A DNA stretch of 64,000 bases from Sphingobium sp. Ant17. Its GTDB lineage: Bacteria; Pseudomonadota; Alphaproteobacteria; Sphingomonadales; Sphingomonadaceae. Below the pieces are notes generated by a model. The model was not told where the DNA came from and searched no databases. It worked only from the letters and a program-made list of their open reading frames with translations. The DNA is taken from positions 1 to 64,000 of the forward strand of contig NZ_JEMV01000009.1 of NCBI RefSeq assembly GCF_000588875.1, read 5' to 3'. Position 1 is the first letter of the stretch; each line of letters begins with the position of its first letter. Made by a program: the position numbers and the translations under genes. Shown one piece after another: positions 55,437 through 63,655 of the stretch.

Positions 55437-55471
55437 AAAAAAGACGGCCAGTGCGCGAAGCACTGCCGGTC
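55437..55471 (-). terminator. Intrinsic terminator upstream of rpsM
   Basis: On the minus strand a hairpin with stem GGCAGTGC...GCACTGGCC and loop TTCGC is followed at once by TTTTTT (A run at 55437-55442 on the plus strand). It lies 63 bases after the glutamine cyclotransferase stop and 110 bases before the rpsM start. It may end the upstream transcript or act as an attenuator for the alpha operon. Confidence 0.7.
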
Positions 55472-55493
55472 ACCTGCGTGTCGGGATCGGTCG

Positions 55494-55522
55494 CCACTAG
55501 CGATTCGGCCGCTTCCTGTCAA
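55494..55522 (-). promoter_or_regulatory. Candidate sigma-70-type promoter upstream of rpsM
   Basis: On the minus strand TTGACA (55522-55517) and TAGTGG (55499-55494) are spaced exactly 17 bases. The -35 is perfect; the -10 is weak. The start point would be near 55487, only about 15 bases before the terminator hairpin at 55471. Confidence 0.45.
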
Positions 55523-55533
55523 CCGCAGGTTGC

Positions 55534-56301
55534 CTATTGAGCCGGGCGGGCGACCTTGATTTCGAAGAGTTTGGGCCAATTCTTGCCCGTTACGAACAGC
55601 CGATCCTTTTTGCTGTCCCAGGCAATGCCATTGGCCACCGCCTCACTGTCCGTCACGCCAGCCGCCTTGCGCAGCGCGGCGATATCGACCCAGTCGATCA
55701 CTGCCCCATTGGCGGGGTCGATCCGGGCGATCTTCGTATCATACCAGATATTGGCCCAGATTTCGCCGCGGACATATTCGAGTTCGTTAAGCCGGTCCAC
55801 CGCCCGGCCGTTCCAGCTGACGGTAATGCGGCGCTGTTCGGTCATCGTGTCAGGATCAAGGAATCGCAATTGTGCGGTGCCATCGCTCATGATCAGACTT
55901 TTGCCATCCTGGGCCAGGCCCCAGCCTTCGCCTTCATAACGAAAGTCGGTAATCGGCGCGAAATCATCGAGCCGCCAGACGAAGCCGCGCCGGTGCCGCC
56001 AGGTCAGGCTGACGATCCGGTCGTTCCAGTTGACGATGCCCTCGCCGAAATAGGGGCGCTCGATCACGCGGCGGGCCAGCACCTTGCCGGTGCGCAGCGC
56101 CACCTTGCGGATCTCCGACTCGCCCGCGAGCCCGGTGCTTTCATAGAGCGCGCCGTCGTGGAAGAAGAGGCCCTGGGTGAAGGCGGTCTCATCATGGGGA
56201 TAGGTTTTGACCAGCGTCCAGGGCGTGTCGGCCAGGGCTGGCGTGGCGATGAGGGCGAGCAGGACCAGAAGGAGCGTCCGCCCCATCCGTCGGCAGGTCA
56301 T
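55534..56301 (-). CDS. Glutaminyl-peptide cyclotransferase (glutamine cyclotransferase)
   Basis: 255 residues with a signal peptide (LLLVLLALIATPALA). The five-bladed propeller of the bacterial/plant QC type is shown by YPHDETAFTQGLFFHDGALY, ESTGLAGESEIRKV, WGLAQDGKSLIMSDGT and LNELEYVRGEIWANIW. It converts N-terminal Gln of exported peptides to pyroglutamate. The start ATG 56301 overlaps the ygfZ stop (ATGA); ATG 56286 would shorten the signal peptide. Confidence 0.92.
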   Translation of the reverse strand: MTCRRMGRTLLLVLLALIATPALADTPWTLVKTYPHDETAFTQGLFFHDGALYESTGLAGESEIRKVALRTGKVLARRVIERPYFGEGIVNWNDRIVSLTWRHRRGFVWRLDDFAPITDFRYEGEGWGLAQDGKSLIMSDGTAQLRFLDPDTMTEQRRITVSWNGRAVDRLNELEYVRGEIWANIWYDTKIARIDPANGAVIDWVDIAALRKAAGVTDSEAVANGIAWDSKKDRLFVTGKNWPKLFEIKVARPAQ

Positions 56302-57035
56302 TCCGCCACCTGCGCTGCGATCGCCTGCGCCAGCCAGTCGGGCAGCAGCGCCGGGTCCATATCCTCCACCCGCCGCAATTCGATCGACAGGCCAAGATCG
56401 GGCAAGGCGGCGCGCTGGCGCTTCTCCTCGGCCTGCGCCAGCGGCACCGCGACGAGCCGCCGGTTCACCTTGGCGCGATAATGCATCCGCGCGGTATTTT
56501 CCTGCCCGACATAGCAGCCCTTGTCATAATCGACGCCATGCAGTTCCCCGGCATTGGTTTCGAGCCAGAGCGTCTGATCCTGTCCCAGTTCGCCCACCCC
56601 TTCGAACACGCCGAGCGCCAGCCGATGCGCGCGAAAGGCAGGGGCAGCGTCCCCCTCCCCCGCTGGCGCGATCCAGCGATGGCCGAGCGCGGACAGGCGC
56701 GGGTCGAGCGGCTTGTCCTGGGCGTCGAGCGCCCAATGCACCGCCAGCGCATCGTCCCGCGCGACCACCACCTTGCGGCGCAGGCGATACAGGGTGAGGC
56801 GCTTGGCCAGCGCATCGGCTTGCGCCGCCTCGCAATCGATCAGGACATCGTCGCCGTCTCCCCACAGCAGAAAGTCGAACAGCGCCTTGCCCTGCGGCGT
56901 CAGCAGCCCGGTCCAGCGCGCCTCCCCCGGCTTGAGCGTCAGCACGTCGCGGGTCAGCAGCCCTTGCAGGAAGGGCTTGGCCTCCTCGCCCGAAATTCTG
57001 AGGAGGGCGCGGTCGGTGAGGGTGGTGCCGGTCAT
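56298..57035 (-). CDS. ygfZ: YgfZ/GcvT-domain Fe-S cluster maintenance protein
   Basis: 245 residues. The folate-binding GcvT-like domain contains GLLTRDVLTLKPGEARWTGL, and the family motif K-G-C-Y-x-G-Q is present as DKGCYVGQENTARMHYR near residue 178, with the Cys needed for function in E. coli YgfZ. It supports repair or assembly of [4Fe-4S] enzymes such as MiaB, using tetrahydrofolate. The frame is open well upstream, but ATG 57035 is the first start giving the family N-terminus. Confidence 0.92.
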   Translation of the reverse strand: MTGTTLTDRALLRISGEEAKPFLQGLLTRDVLTLKPGEARWTGLLTPQGKALFDFLLWGDGDDVLIDCEAAQADALAKRLTLYRLRRKVVVARDDALAVHWALDAQDKPLDPRLSALGHRWIAPAGEGDAAPAFRAHRLALGVFEGVGELGQDQTLWLETNAGELHGVDYDKGCYVGQENTARMHYRAKVNRRLVAVPLAQAEEKRQRAALPDLGLSIELRRVEDMDPALLPDWLAQAIAAQVAE

Positions 57036-57068
57036 CGGCTTTAGGTAGGACAGTCGCGCTGAATAACC

Positions 57069-57091
57069 AACCCGTTCGGGCCGAACGGGTT
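57069..57091. repeat. 23-base palindrome in the ygfZ-pyrC divergent region
   Basis: AACCCGTTCGG (57069-57079) and CCGAACGGGTT (57081-57091) are perfect complements around a single G, followed by TT. The region is divergent, so a terminator role is unlikely. The CCGTTCGG core is shared with the repeat at 9281-9342, so this may be a short relative of that element or an operator. Confidence 0.5.
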
Positions 57092-57111
57092 TTGACAAGC
57101 GGAACCACGCC

Positions 57112-58442
57112 ATGACCCAGACTTTCGACCTGATCCTCAAGAACGGCACCGTCCATACACCCGGCGGCGCGGAGCAGACGGACGTGGGCGTGCGCGCGGG
57201 CAAGATCGTGGCGATCGGCACGCGCCTCGGCGATGCTGGCGAGATGATCGACTGTACCGGGCTGGATGTGCTGCCCGGCTGCATCGACAGCCAGGTGCAT
57301 TTCCGCGAGCCGGGCCTGGAACATAAGGAAGACCTGGAATCAGGCAGCCGCGCCGCTGTGCTGGGCGGCGTGACCGCCGTGTTCGAAATGCCCAACACCA
57401 ATCCCAACACCGACACGGCGGCGCGGGTCCATGACAAGCTGGTCCGCGCCCGGCATCGCATGTGGTGCGACCATGCCTTCTACGTCGGCGCGACGGCGGA
57501 CAATGCCGAACAGTTGCGCGAGTTGGAGCGCATCCCCGGTACGGCGGGGGTCAAGATCTTCATGGGCGCCTCGACCGGCAGCCTGCTGGTCGATGACGAT
57601 GACGCCTTGTCGCGCGTGTTGGCCAGCGGCACCCGTCGCGTCGCCATCCATGCCGAAGACGAAGCGCGGATGAACGCCCGCAAGGACCATCGGGTGGAGG
57701 GCGACCCGTCCTCGCACCCCGTCTGGCGCGACGATGAAAGCGCGATGATCGCGACCAAGCGGATCATCGCGCTCGCCCGCGCCGCGCGCCGCCGCATCCA
57801 CATCCTGCACATCACGACGCCGGCCGAGCTGGAATATATCGGCCAGAATAAGGATATCGCCACCTGCGAGGTGACGCCGCAGCATCTGACGCTGGCCGCC
57901 GAAGATGCCTATCCGCGCCTTGGCAGCTATGCCCAGATGAACCCGCCGATCCGCAGCGCCGCGCATCGCGACGGGCTGTGGCATTGGCTGGGTCAGGGCG
58001 TACCCGACGTGCTGGGCAGCGACCATGCGCCGCACACGATCGAGGAAAAGGCCAAGACCTATCCCGCCAGCCCCAGCGGGATGCCCGGCGTGCAGACGCT
58101 TGTGCCGCTGCTGCTCAACCATGTGGCGGAGGGGCGGCTGACGTTGCGCCGCTTCATCGAACTCACCTCTTCGGGGCCGCAGCGGGTGTTCGGACTGGTC
58201 GGCAAGGGCCGGATCGCGCTTGGCTATGACGCGACTTTACCGTGGTGGACCTCAAGAAGCGCTGGACCGTGGGCAAGGACTGGCTTGCCTCGCGCTGCGA
58301 CTGGTCGCCGTTCGAGGGGATGGCGCTTACCGGCAAGGCGGTCGGCACCATCATTCGCGGCCATCGCGTGATGTGGGAAGATGCGCTGGCCAACGCCGCC
58401 GTGGGTGAACCGGTGCGGTTCGAAGCGACGGAGTTTTCCTAA
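57112..58442 (+). CDS. pyrC: Dihydroorotase, class I (frameshifted as given)
   Basis: 443 residues after repair. The frame breaks at 58233: GAC GCG ACT TTA should read GAC GCG GAC TTT ACC, giving YDADFTVVDLKKRW and the end VRFEATEFS. Metal-site elements are IDSQVHFREPGLEHKED, VKIFMGASTG with the carboxylated Lys, VAIHAEDE, RIHILHITTPAEL and LGSDHAPHT. The first motif normally reads D-x-H-x-H; here Gln takes the first His. It closes carbamoyl-aspartate to dihydroorotate in pyrimidine synthesis. It starts at ATG 57112, divergent from ygfZ, and converges on rarD. Confidence 0.93.
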
Positions 58443-59341
58443 GCCGTCGCGACCCGGTTGCGGCGGGCAGCCTTTACGCTGTCCGTCGCGAACAGGATGA
58501 GGCCGACCCAGATCAGGCCGAAACTCAGCATCTGTCCCCGGCTGAGCGTCTCGCCGAACAACACGACGCCGCAGAAAAATTGCAACGTGGGCGCGAGATA
58601 TTGCATCACGCCCAACGTCGCCATGGGCAGGCTGCGTGCAGCCGTGGCGAACAGCACCAACGGCACGGTCGTCACCACACCCGCTATGATCAGCAGCGCC
58701 GAAGTGGACATGTCCTGCCCGAAGCCGATGCCGCCATGGCCTGCTTCCCAGACCAGATAGGCGACCGCCAGCGGTGCGAGCAGCAGTGTTTCAACCCCCA
58801 GACCCGTCATGGGTGCCACCGGCGTCATCTTGCGGATCAGGCCATAGAAAGCGAAACTGAAGGCCAGCGTCAGGCTGATCCACAGCGTCGTCAGCGCCGA
58901 AGCCGCGAGGATGGCGACGCCCACGGCGGCACAGCCGATCGCCAGCATCTGCCCACGGCGCAACCGTTCCTTGAGCACCAGTACGCCAAGCGCGACGTTG
59001 ACCAACGGGTTGAGGAAATAGCCAAGACTTGCCGCCACAATGTGGCCGTCATTGACGGCCCACACATAAGCCAGCCAATTGATAACGATCAACATCGCTG
59101 ACAAGGCCAGCGCCAAAATCATGCGGCTGTTTTTCAGCACATCGATCAGCGGGCGAATGCCACTACGCAACACCAGTAGGATCAAAACCAGCAGCAATGA
59201 CCATAATATACGCTGCGCGACGATTTCCCTCGGATCGACATGATGCAACAACCGGAAGAAAATAGGGAGCAGGCCCCAAAGCCCATAAGCGCCCAGCGCC
59301 GCGAGCAATCCCCGGCGTGTACTGGCGTCCGCGTCGCTCAG
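58439..59341 (-). CDS. rarD: RarD-like EamA-family transporter
   Basis: Ten membrane helices in two EamA halves, starting AALGAYGLWGLLPIFFRLLH, with LAYVWAVNDGHIVAASLGYF and GVVTTVPLVLFATAARSLPM typical of RarD. The substrate is unknown. The start is uncertain. TTG at 59308 gives 289 residues, while CTG at 59341 gives 300 residues beginning with SDADASTRRG, as in relatives I know, and overlaps the upstream stop as CTGA in the way ATGA overlaps do elsewhere in the window. No ATG or GTG is suitably placed. The larger extent is given here. Confidence 0.85.
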   Translation of the reverse strand: MSDADASTRRGLLAALGAYGLWGLLPIFFRLLHHVDPREIVAQRILWSLLLVLILLVLRSGIRPLIDVLKNSRMILALALSAMLIVINWLAYVWAVNDGHIVAASLGYFLNPLVNVALGVLVLKERLRRGQMLAIGCAAVGVAILAASALTTLWISLTLAFSFAFYGLIRKMTPVAPMTGLGVETLLLAPLAVAYLVWEAGHGGIGFGQDMSTSALLIIAGVVTTVPLVLFATAARSLPMATLGVMQYLAPTLQFFCGVVLFGETLSRGQMLSFGLIWVGLILFATDSVKAARRNRVATA

Positions 59342-59559
59342 ATAAGCCCCCCGCCCATGAACAGCCGCAACGCACCGAAGGCAGCGACGATCAGGCAGAA
59401 GTTACGCCCGCCATTTTTCGACGAGAACATGCCGATAAATGCGCCGAACAGCGCCATCGGCACGAAAATCCAGTTAAGCGCGCCCAGAAAGGGAAACACC
59501 GCAGGGATCATCATGATAAGGGTGACAAGGCCGATAAAGCCGGACAATATGTTGAGCAT
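59338..59559 (-). CDS. Small two- to three-helix membrane protein
   Basis: 73 residues, nearly all hydrophobic: LSGFIGLVTLIMMIPAVFPF, LNWIFVPMALFGAFIGMFS, a short polar turn SKNGGRN, then FCLIVAAFGALRLFMGGGLI. It is directly upstream of rarD and probably cotranscribed. No family recognised. Confidence 0.65.
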   Translation of the reverse strand: MLNILSGFIGLVTLIMMIPAVFPFLGALNWIFVPMALFGAFIGMFSSKNGGRNFCLIVAAFGALRLFMGGGLI

Positions 59560-59665
59560 GATGGTCAGATGATCCTTTCGTCGCGCGCGAACAAGTCGAT
59601 CGACAAGGCCAATGCGCAGAAACTGGCCCTGCGATAGAGGAATTTTTCAGAATTCACCAAATGTC

Positions 59666-59681
59666 CTAACGAAAAATTAAC
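59666..59681 (+). promoter_or_regulatory. Candidate CtrA-type box upstream of the lipoprotein gene
   Basis: CTAA-CGAAAAA-TTAAC matches the alphaproteobacterial CtrA consensus TTAA-N7-TTAAC at all but one position. It is 38 bases before the ATG at 59719 in a locally AT-rich leader, close to where a promoter should be. Prediction only. Confidence 0.35.
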
Positions 59682-59718
59682 CTCCGTTCTTCATGGCTTG
59701 TTTACGAAGGAGTGAAGA

Positions 59719-60462
59719 ATGGTGGTTTTCCGGTCGGTTTCCCTGCTCACGCTTATGGTTGGCCTGGCTGCCTGCGACAAGGGCGACAACACCACCAATC
59801 TCGCCGCACTCGACGCGCAGCTCACCGACAATGTGGCCGACCCGGCGCTCAAGGGCGCGCTTGGCGACCCGATCTTGGTCGATCCGCAACTGGTAGGCCA
59901 ATCCAATCGCAACGCCGTGCGGCCCGCCGACCAGCCCGCCAATGGCGCGTTGCCGGTCCTGTCGGGTGATGCTGGCGCGGCCCAGGCGCAGGCGGCCAAG
60001 CAGGCGGGCGGCAAACTGCTCTCGGCCCCCGCCCCGACCGATGGCGAAGCCATGGCGTCCAGGGTCACACTCGGCGCAGTCGCGCGCGAACAGGCAACGC
60101 GGCGCGGCGGCAATGCCAATTGCGCCAAGAAGCTCGCTTATGGCATGGAATGGGCGCAGCGCCTGCCCGACCCGTTCACTCTTTATCCCGGCGCGCAGTT
60201 GACCGAAGCGGCGGGCGCCGAGACCGACGGCTGCACGTTACGCGCGGCCAGCTTCGTCACCCCGGCCCCGCGCCAGGGGGTGATGGACTATTATTACACC
60301 GTGGCCCGCCGCGCAGGCTATGACGGCGAGCATAAGATATTGGGCGGCGACCATGTGCTCGGCGGCACGCGCAAGGCCGATGGCAGCGCCTATTTCATCC
60401 TCTTTACCGATGCGCCCGGCGGCAAGACGGGCGTGGACATCATCGCCGACAACGGAAAGTAA
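59719..60462 (+). CDS. Lipoprotein of unknown function
   Basis: 247 residues. The signal ends in a lipobox (VGLAAC, Cys19), so the protein is lipid-anchored. Residues 20-110 are low in complexity and rich in Asp, Ala, Gln and Pro; the C-terminal half is folded, with two cysteines (NANCAKKLAYGMEWAQRLPD and ETDGCTLRAASF) that may pair. GAAGGAG precedes the ATG. It ends before a strong hairpin (60473-60497). I do not recognise a characterised family. Confidence 0.78.
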   Translation: MVVFRSVSLLTLMVGLAACDKGDNTTNLAALDAQLTDNVADPALKGALGDPILVDPQLVGQSNRNAVRPADQPANGALPVLSGDAGAAQAQAAKQAGGKLLSAPAPTDGEAMASRVTLGAVAREQATRRGGNANCAKKLAYGMEWAQRLPDPFTLYPGAQLTEAAGAETDGCTLRAASFVTPAPRQGVMDYYYTVARRAGYDGEHKILGGDHVLGGTRKADGSAYFILFTDAPGGKTGVDIIADNGK

Positions 60463-60472
60463 CAGACATCCG

Positions 60473-60500
60473 CTTCCTGCGCTTGAGGCGCAGGAAGACT
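60473..60500 (+). terminator. Hairpin terminator after the lipoprotein gene
   Basis: CTTCCTGCGC (60473-60482) pairs perfectly with GCGCAGGAAG (60488-60497) around the loop TTGAG. It is followed by ACTGTTT, a weak U tract. It starts 10 bases after the lipoprotein stop and precedes crcB. Confidence 0.65.
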
Positions 60501-60551
60501 GTTTCACCATCGACCTTTCCCCTTTGGCGGAATCGCTATAGGGCGATAGTC

Positions 60552-60938
60552 ATGACCAATATCTTTCTTGTAATGGGTGGCGGCGCGGTTGGCGCGGCGC
60601 TGCGCTACCAGCTTGGGCGCTTCGTCGGGCATTTGACGCCTGGCGCGACATGGCCCTGGGGCACGTTCGCCGCCAATCTGATCGGCGGCTTTGCCATGGG
60701 ACTGCTGGCCGGATGGCTGGCGCGCGGCAGCGCGGTGGCGGGCGAACCGATCCGGCTGCTGCTCGGCGTCGGCCTGCTCGGCGGCTTCACCACCTTCTCC
60801 GCCTTCAGCCTGGAAACGCTGCTGATGTTCGAGCGCGGCCAGATGATCGTCGCCTTGGGCTATGCACTGGCGTCAGTGATCGGCGCGGTCGTGGCGCTTG
60901 CGCTCGGCCTCACCGTGATGCGGAGTGTCGTGGCATGA
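60552..60938 (+). CDS. crcB: Fluoride exporter CrcB (Fluc)
   Basis: 128 residues, four membrane helices. GGGAVGAALRYQLGR, WGTFAANLIGGFAMG and GGFTTFSAFSLETLLM are the Fluc signatures, with the Asn and Phe residues that line the fluoride pore. The dimer exports F-. The 89-base leader is mostly the preceding terminator, and I do not see a fluoride riboswitch in it. The stop overlaps the next start (ATGA), beginning a run of five such overlaps. Confidence 0.93.
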   Translation: MTNIFLVMGGGAVGAALRYQLGRFVGHLTPGATWPWGTFAANLIGGFAMGLLAGWLARGSAVAGEPIRLLLGVGLLGGFTTFSAFSLETLLMFERGQMIVALGYALASVIGAVVALALGLTVMRSVVA

Positions 60939-62400
60939 AGGGCCGTCCCCCACCCAAGAGCGATGCCCCGCGCGGTCGCAAGCCTGCAGCGCCCGGCAAG
61001 TCTGCTGGCAGCAAAACGGCTGGCGGCAAACCATCAGGCAGCAAACCTGCATTCGGCAAGGCTGCCGACGGCAAAAGCGGCAGCTCCCGATCCTTCACTA
61101 AGCCATCCGGCGCGCCCGGTCGCGCCCGCGGCGGGGCCAAGGCCGCAACCGCGCGCAAGGGCGAAGGCGGCAAGCCCGCGTTCAAGGCCCCATTCAAATC
61201 GGGCGCAAAGCCAGCAAGCAAAGCTGCCGCCAAGCCTGCGGTCGCAAAGGCCGCCATTGTGGCTTCCGCACCCGCCAAGCCAAGCGCCATCAAGGGCGTC
61301 TCGCTCGACGTGCGGCAATATCGGGTCCAGCCCGACGATGACGGCATCCGCCTGGATCGCTGGTTCCAGCGGCATTTGCCCGATGTCGGCTTCAACATCG
61401 TGTCGCGCTGGTCGCGCACCGGCCAGTTGCGCATCGACGGCGCGCGCGCCGCGCCGGGCGACCGCGTTGCCGAAGGGCAGATGATCCGCGTACCGCCCGC
61501 CGAAGCCAAGGCCCCTGCCGCCGAACGGCCCAAGCGCGAGCGCGTCATCGACCTGACCGAGGACGAGATCGCTTTCGTACAGGAGATGGTGATCCATCGC
61601 GACGCGCAGGCCATCGTCATCAACAAGCCGCCGGGCCTTTCGACGCAGGGCGGCACAAGGACCGACGAGCATGTCGACAAGCTGCTCGACGGCCTGATGT
61701 TCGATTCCGAATCGCGTCCCAAGCTGGTCCACCGGCTGGACAAGGACACGTCGGGCGCGCTGCTGATCGCCCGCACCAGCCGCGCCGCCGCGCATTTCGC
61801 CAAGGCCTTTTCGAGCCGCACCGCGCGCAAAGTCTATTGGGCGCTGGTGATCGGCGTACCGTCCATCTCCGACGGGATGATCGAACTGCCGCTCGCCAAG
61901 CAGCCGGGCACCGGCGGCGAGAAGATGCATGTCGATGAGGAAGAAGGTCTTCCCGCCCGCACCCGCTATCGCATCATCGAGCGCGCCGGCAACCGCGCCT
62001 GTTGGGTCGAGCTGCAACCCTATACCGGCCGCACGCACCAGTTGCGCGTGCATCTGGCGGCGATCGGCCATCCGATCGTGGGCGACGGCAAATATGGCGG
62101 CAAGGATAGTTTCCTGACCGGCTCGATCAGCCGCAAGATGCATCTCCACGCCCGCCGCATCCGCGTCGATCATCCCGATGGCGGCCGGGTCGATGTGATG
62201 GCCGAGCCGCGACGCATTTCGCCGCCAGCCTCGCGGACATGGGTTTCGATCTCAGCCTTGGCGACATGCTGCTCGACGATGAGATCGACCGGACCCCGAC
62301 CCGCGAGGATGAAAAGAAGTTCGCGCGCCAGCATGCCAAGCAGGTCCGCAAGGACCGCAAGGGCGAACGCCGGTCGCGCGGAGGTTCCCGCGACGAATGA
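60935..62400 (+). CDS. RluA-family pseudouridine synthase with long basic N-terminal tail (frameshifted as given)
   Basis: 488 residues after repair. The first 120 or so residues are a low-complexity Lys/Ala/Gly/Pro tail. An S4 RNA-binding domain (GIRLDRWFQRHLPDVGFNIV) and the catalytic domain follow, with the Asp in VHRLDKDTSGALLIA and GRTHQLRVHLAAIGHPI. The frame breaks at 62210: GAG CCG CGA should be GAG CCG CCG ACG CAT, restoring THFAASLADMGFDLSLGDML and the stop at 62398-62400. That stop overlaps the next start as ATGA, which supports the repair. The target uridine (23S rRNA or tRNA) cannot be told. Confidence 0.88.
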
Positions 62401-62999
62401 CGCCGGGCGCGCCCTATCGCTGGACCGATGAGGCCGCGATCCGTGATTTCGTGGCGCAGACGGGCTTTGGCCTGCTCTGCGTCGCCGCGCCCGACCGGAT
62501 GCATGTCGTCCATTTGCCGCTCATCTGGCTGGACGAGCGGCGGATCGGCCTGCACCTCCATCGCGCCAACCCGATCGTGCCGCATCTCGACGGGCAGGAC
62601 GCGCTGATCGTCGTCACCGGCGATCAGGCCTATATCAGCCCCGACTGGTATGGCCTGCCCGACAAGGTGCCGACCTGGAACTATGTCGCGGCCGAATTGC
62701 GCGGGCCGATGGTGCGGTTGGACAAGGCCGAAACCATCGCGCAGATCGACGCGCTGAGCCACGAGCAGGAGCGGCGGCTCGCACCCAAGCCATTATGGAC
62801 GCGCGACAAGATGAGCGATGGCCTGTTCGACAAGATAATGACCGGGCTGGTCGGTTTTGCGATGCAGGTGGAGGCGATCCACGGCACCGCCAAGCTGGGA
62901 CAGGACAAGCCCGAAGCGGCGCGCATTGGGGTTGCCGACGCGCTCGACGCGGTGGGCGGCGGCGCGTTGGCGGCGCGCATGCGGGGGACATTGGCATGA
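62397..62999 (+). CDS. PaiB-type FMN-binding negative transcriptional regulator family protein
   Basis: 200 residues, a split-barrel flavin-binding fold. Family features are FGLLCVAAPDRMHVVHLPLI, NPIVPHLDGQDALIVVTGDQ, the segment AYISPDWYGLPDKVPTWNYV and, near the end, VEAIHGTAKLGQDKP. PaiB of Bacillus affects sporulation and protease genes; in proteobacteria the role is unproven and may be enzymatic. It is coupled to both neighbours by ATGA overlaps. Confidence 0.9.
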   Translation: MTPGAPYRWTDEAAIRDFVAQTGFGLLCVAAPDRMHVVHLPLIWLDERRIGLHLHRANPIVPHLDGQDALIVVTGDQAYISPDWYGLPDKVPTWNYVAAELRGPMVRLDKAETIAQIDALSHEQERRLAPKPLWTRDKMSDGLFDKIMTGLVGFAMQVEAIHGTAKLGQDKPEAARIGVADALDAVGGGALAARMRGTLA

Positions 63000-63655
63000 G
63001 CAACCCGCTTGTCGTCTTCGACTGCGACGGAACGCTGGTCGATAGCCAGCATAGTATCTGTACCGCCATGACCCGCGCGTTCGAGGAAGCCAAGCTCGCG
63101 CCGCCCGACCGGCCCGCCATTCTCTCGGTCGTCGGCCTGTCTCTGCCGCTCGCCATCGCGCGGCTGTTGCCGGACGCGGAGGCGGATTTTCACGATCATC
63201 TGTCCGACCGCTACAAACTGGCGTTTCAGGCGATGCGGCGGGAGGAGGGCGTGTGCGAACCACTCTATCCCGGCATTGCCGATCTGGTGGTGGAACTGGA
63301 CGCAGCCGGCTGGCTGCTGGGTGTCGCGACCGGCAAGTCCGATCGCGGGCTGGCGCTCTGCCTCACCCATCACGGCCTGATCGACCGTTTCGTGACGCTC
63401 CAAACCGCCGACCGTCACCCGTCCAAGCCGCACCCGTCTATGCTGCTGACCGCCATGGCCGATGCCGGGGCCACACCGGACAGCACGGTCATGATCGGCG
63501 ACACCAGTTTCGACATCGACATGGGGGTCGCCGCGGGCGTGCGCAGCATCGGCGTCGCCTGGGGCTATCACTCGCCAGCAGAACTGCTCGCATCGGGCGC
63601 GCAAGCCGTGGCGATGGACAGCGCGGCTTTGCGCGGCCATATCGGCGCGCCATGA
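62996..63655 (+). CDS. HAD-superfamily hydrolase (phosphoglycolate phosphatase-like)
   Basis: 219 residues. HAD motif I is VFDCDGTLVDS with the nucleophile Asp, motif II is VATGKS, motif III Lys is in HPSKPHP, and motif IV is MIGDTSFDIDMG. A four-helix cap lies between motifs I and II, as in phosphoglycolate phosphatases. Substrate uncertain. ATG 62996 is preferred over upstream in-frame codons because it makes the four-base overlap and gives the normal N-terminus. Confidence 0.9.
   Translation: MSNPLVVFDCDGTLVDSQHSICTAMTRAFEEAKLAPPDRPAILSVVGLSLPLAIARLLPDAEADFHDHLSDRYKLAFQAMRREEGVCEPLYPGIADLVVELDAAGWLLGVATGKSDRGLALCLTHHGLIDRFVTLQTADRHPSKPHPSMLLTAMADAGATPDSTVMIGDTSFDIDMGVAAGVRSIGVAWGYHSPAELLASGAQAVAMDSAALRGHIGAP

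Noticed and set aside
60463-60551. Fluoride riboswitch before crcB
   Set aside because: The gap is mostly the lipoprotein terminator hairpin, and the conserved pseudoknot sequences of the crcB motif are not visible.
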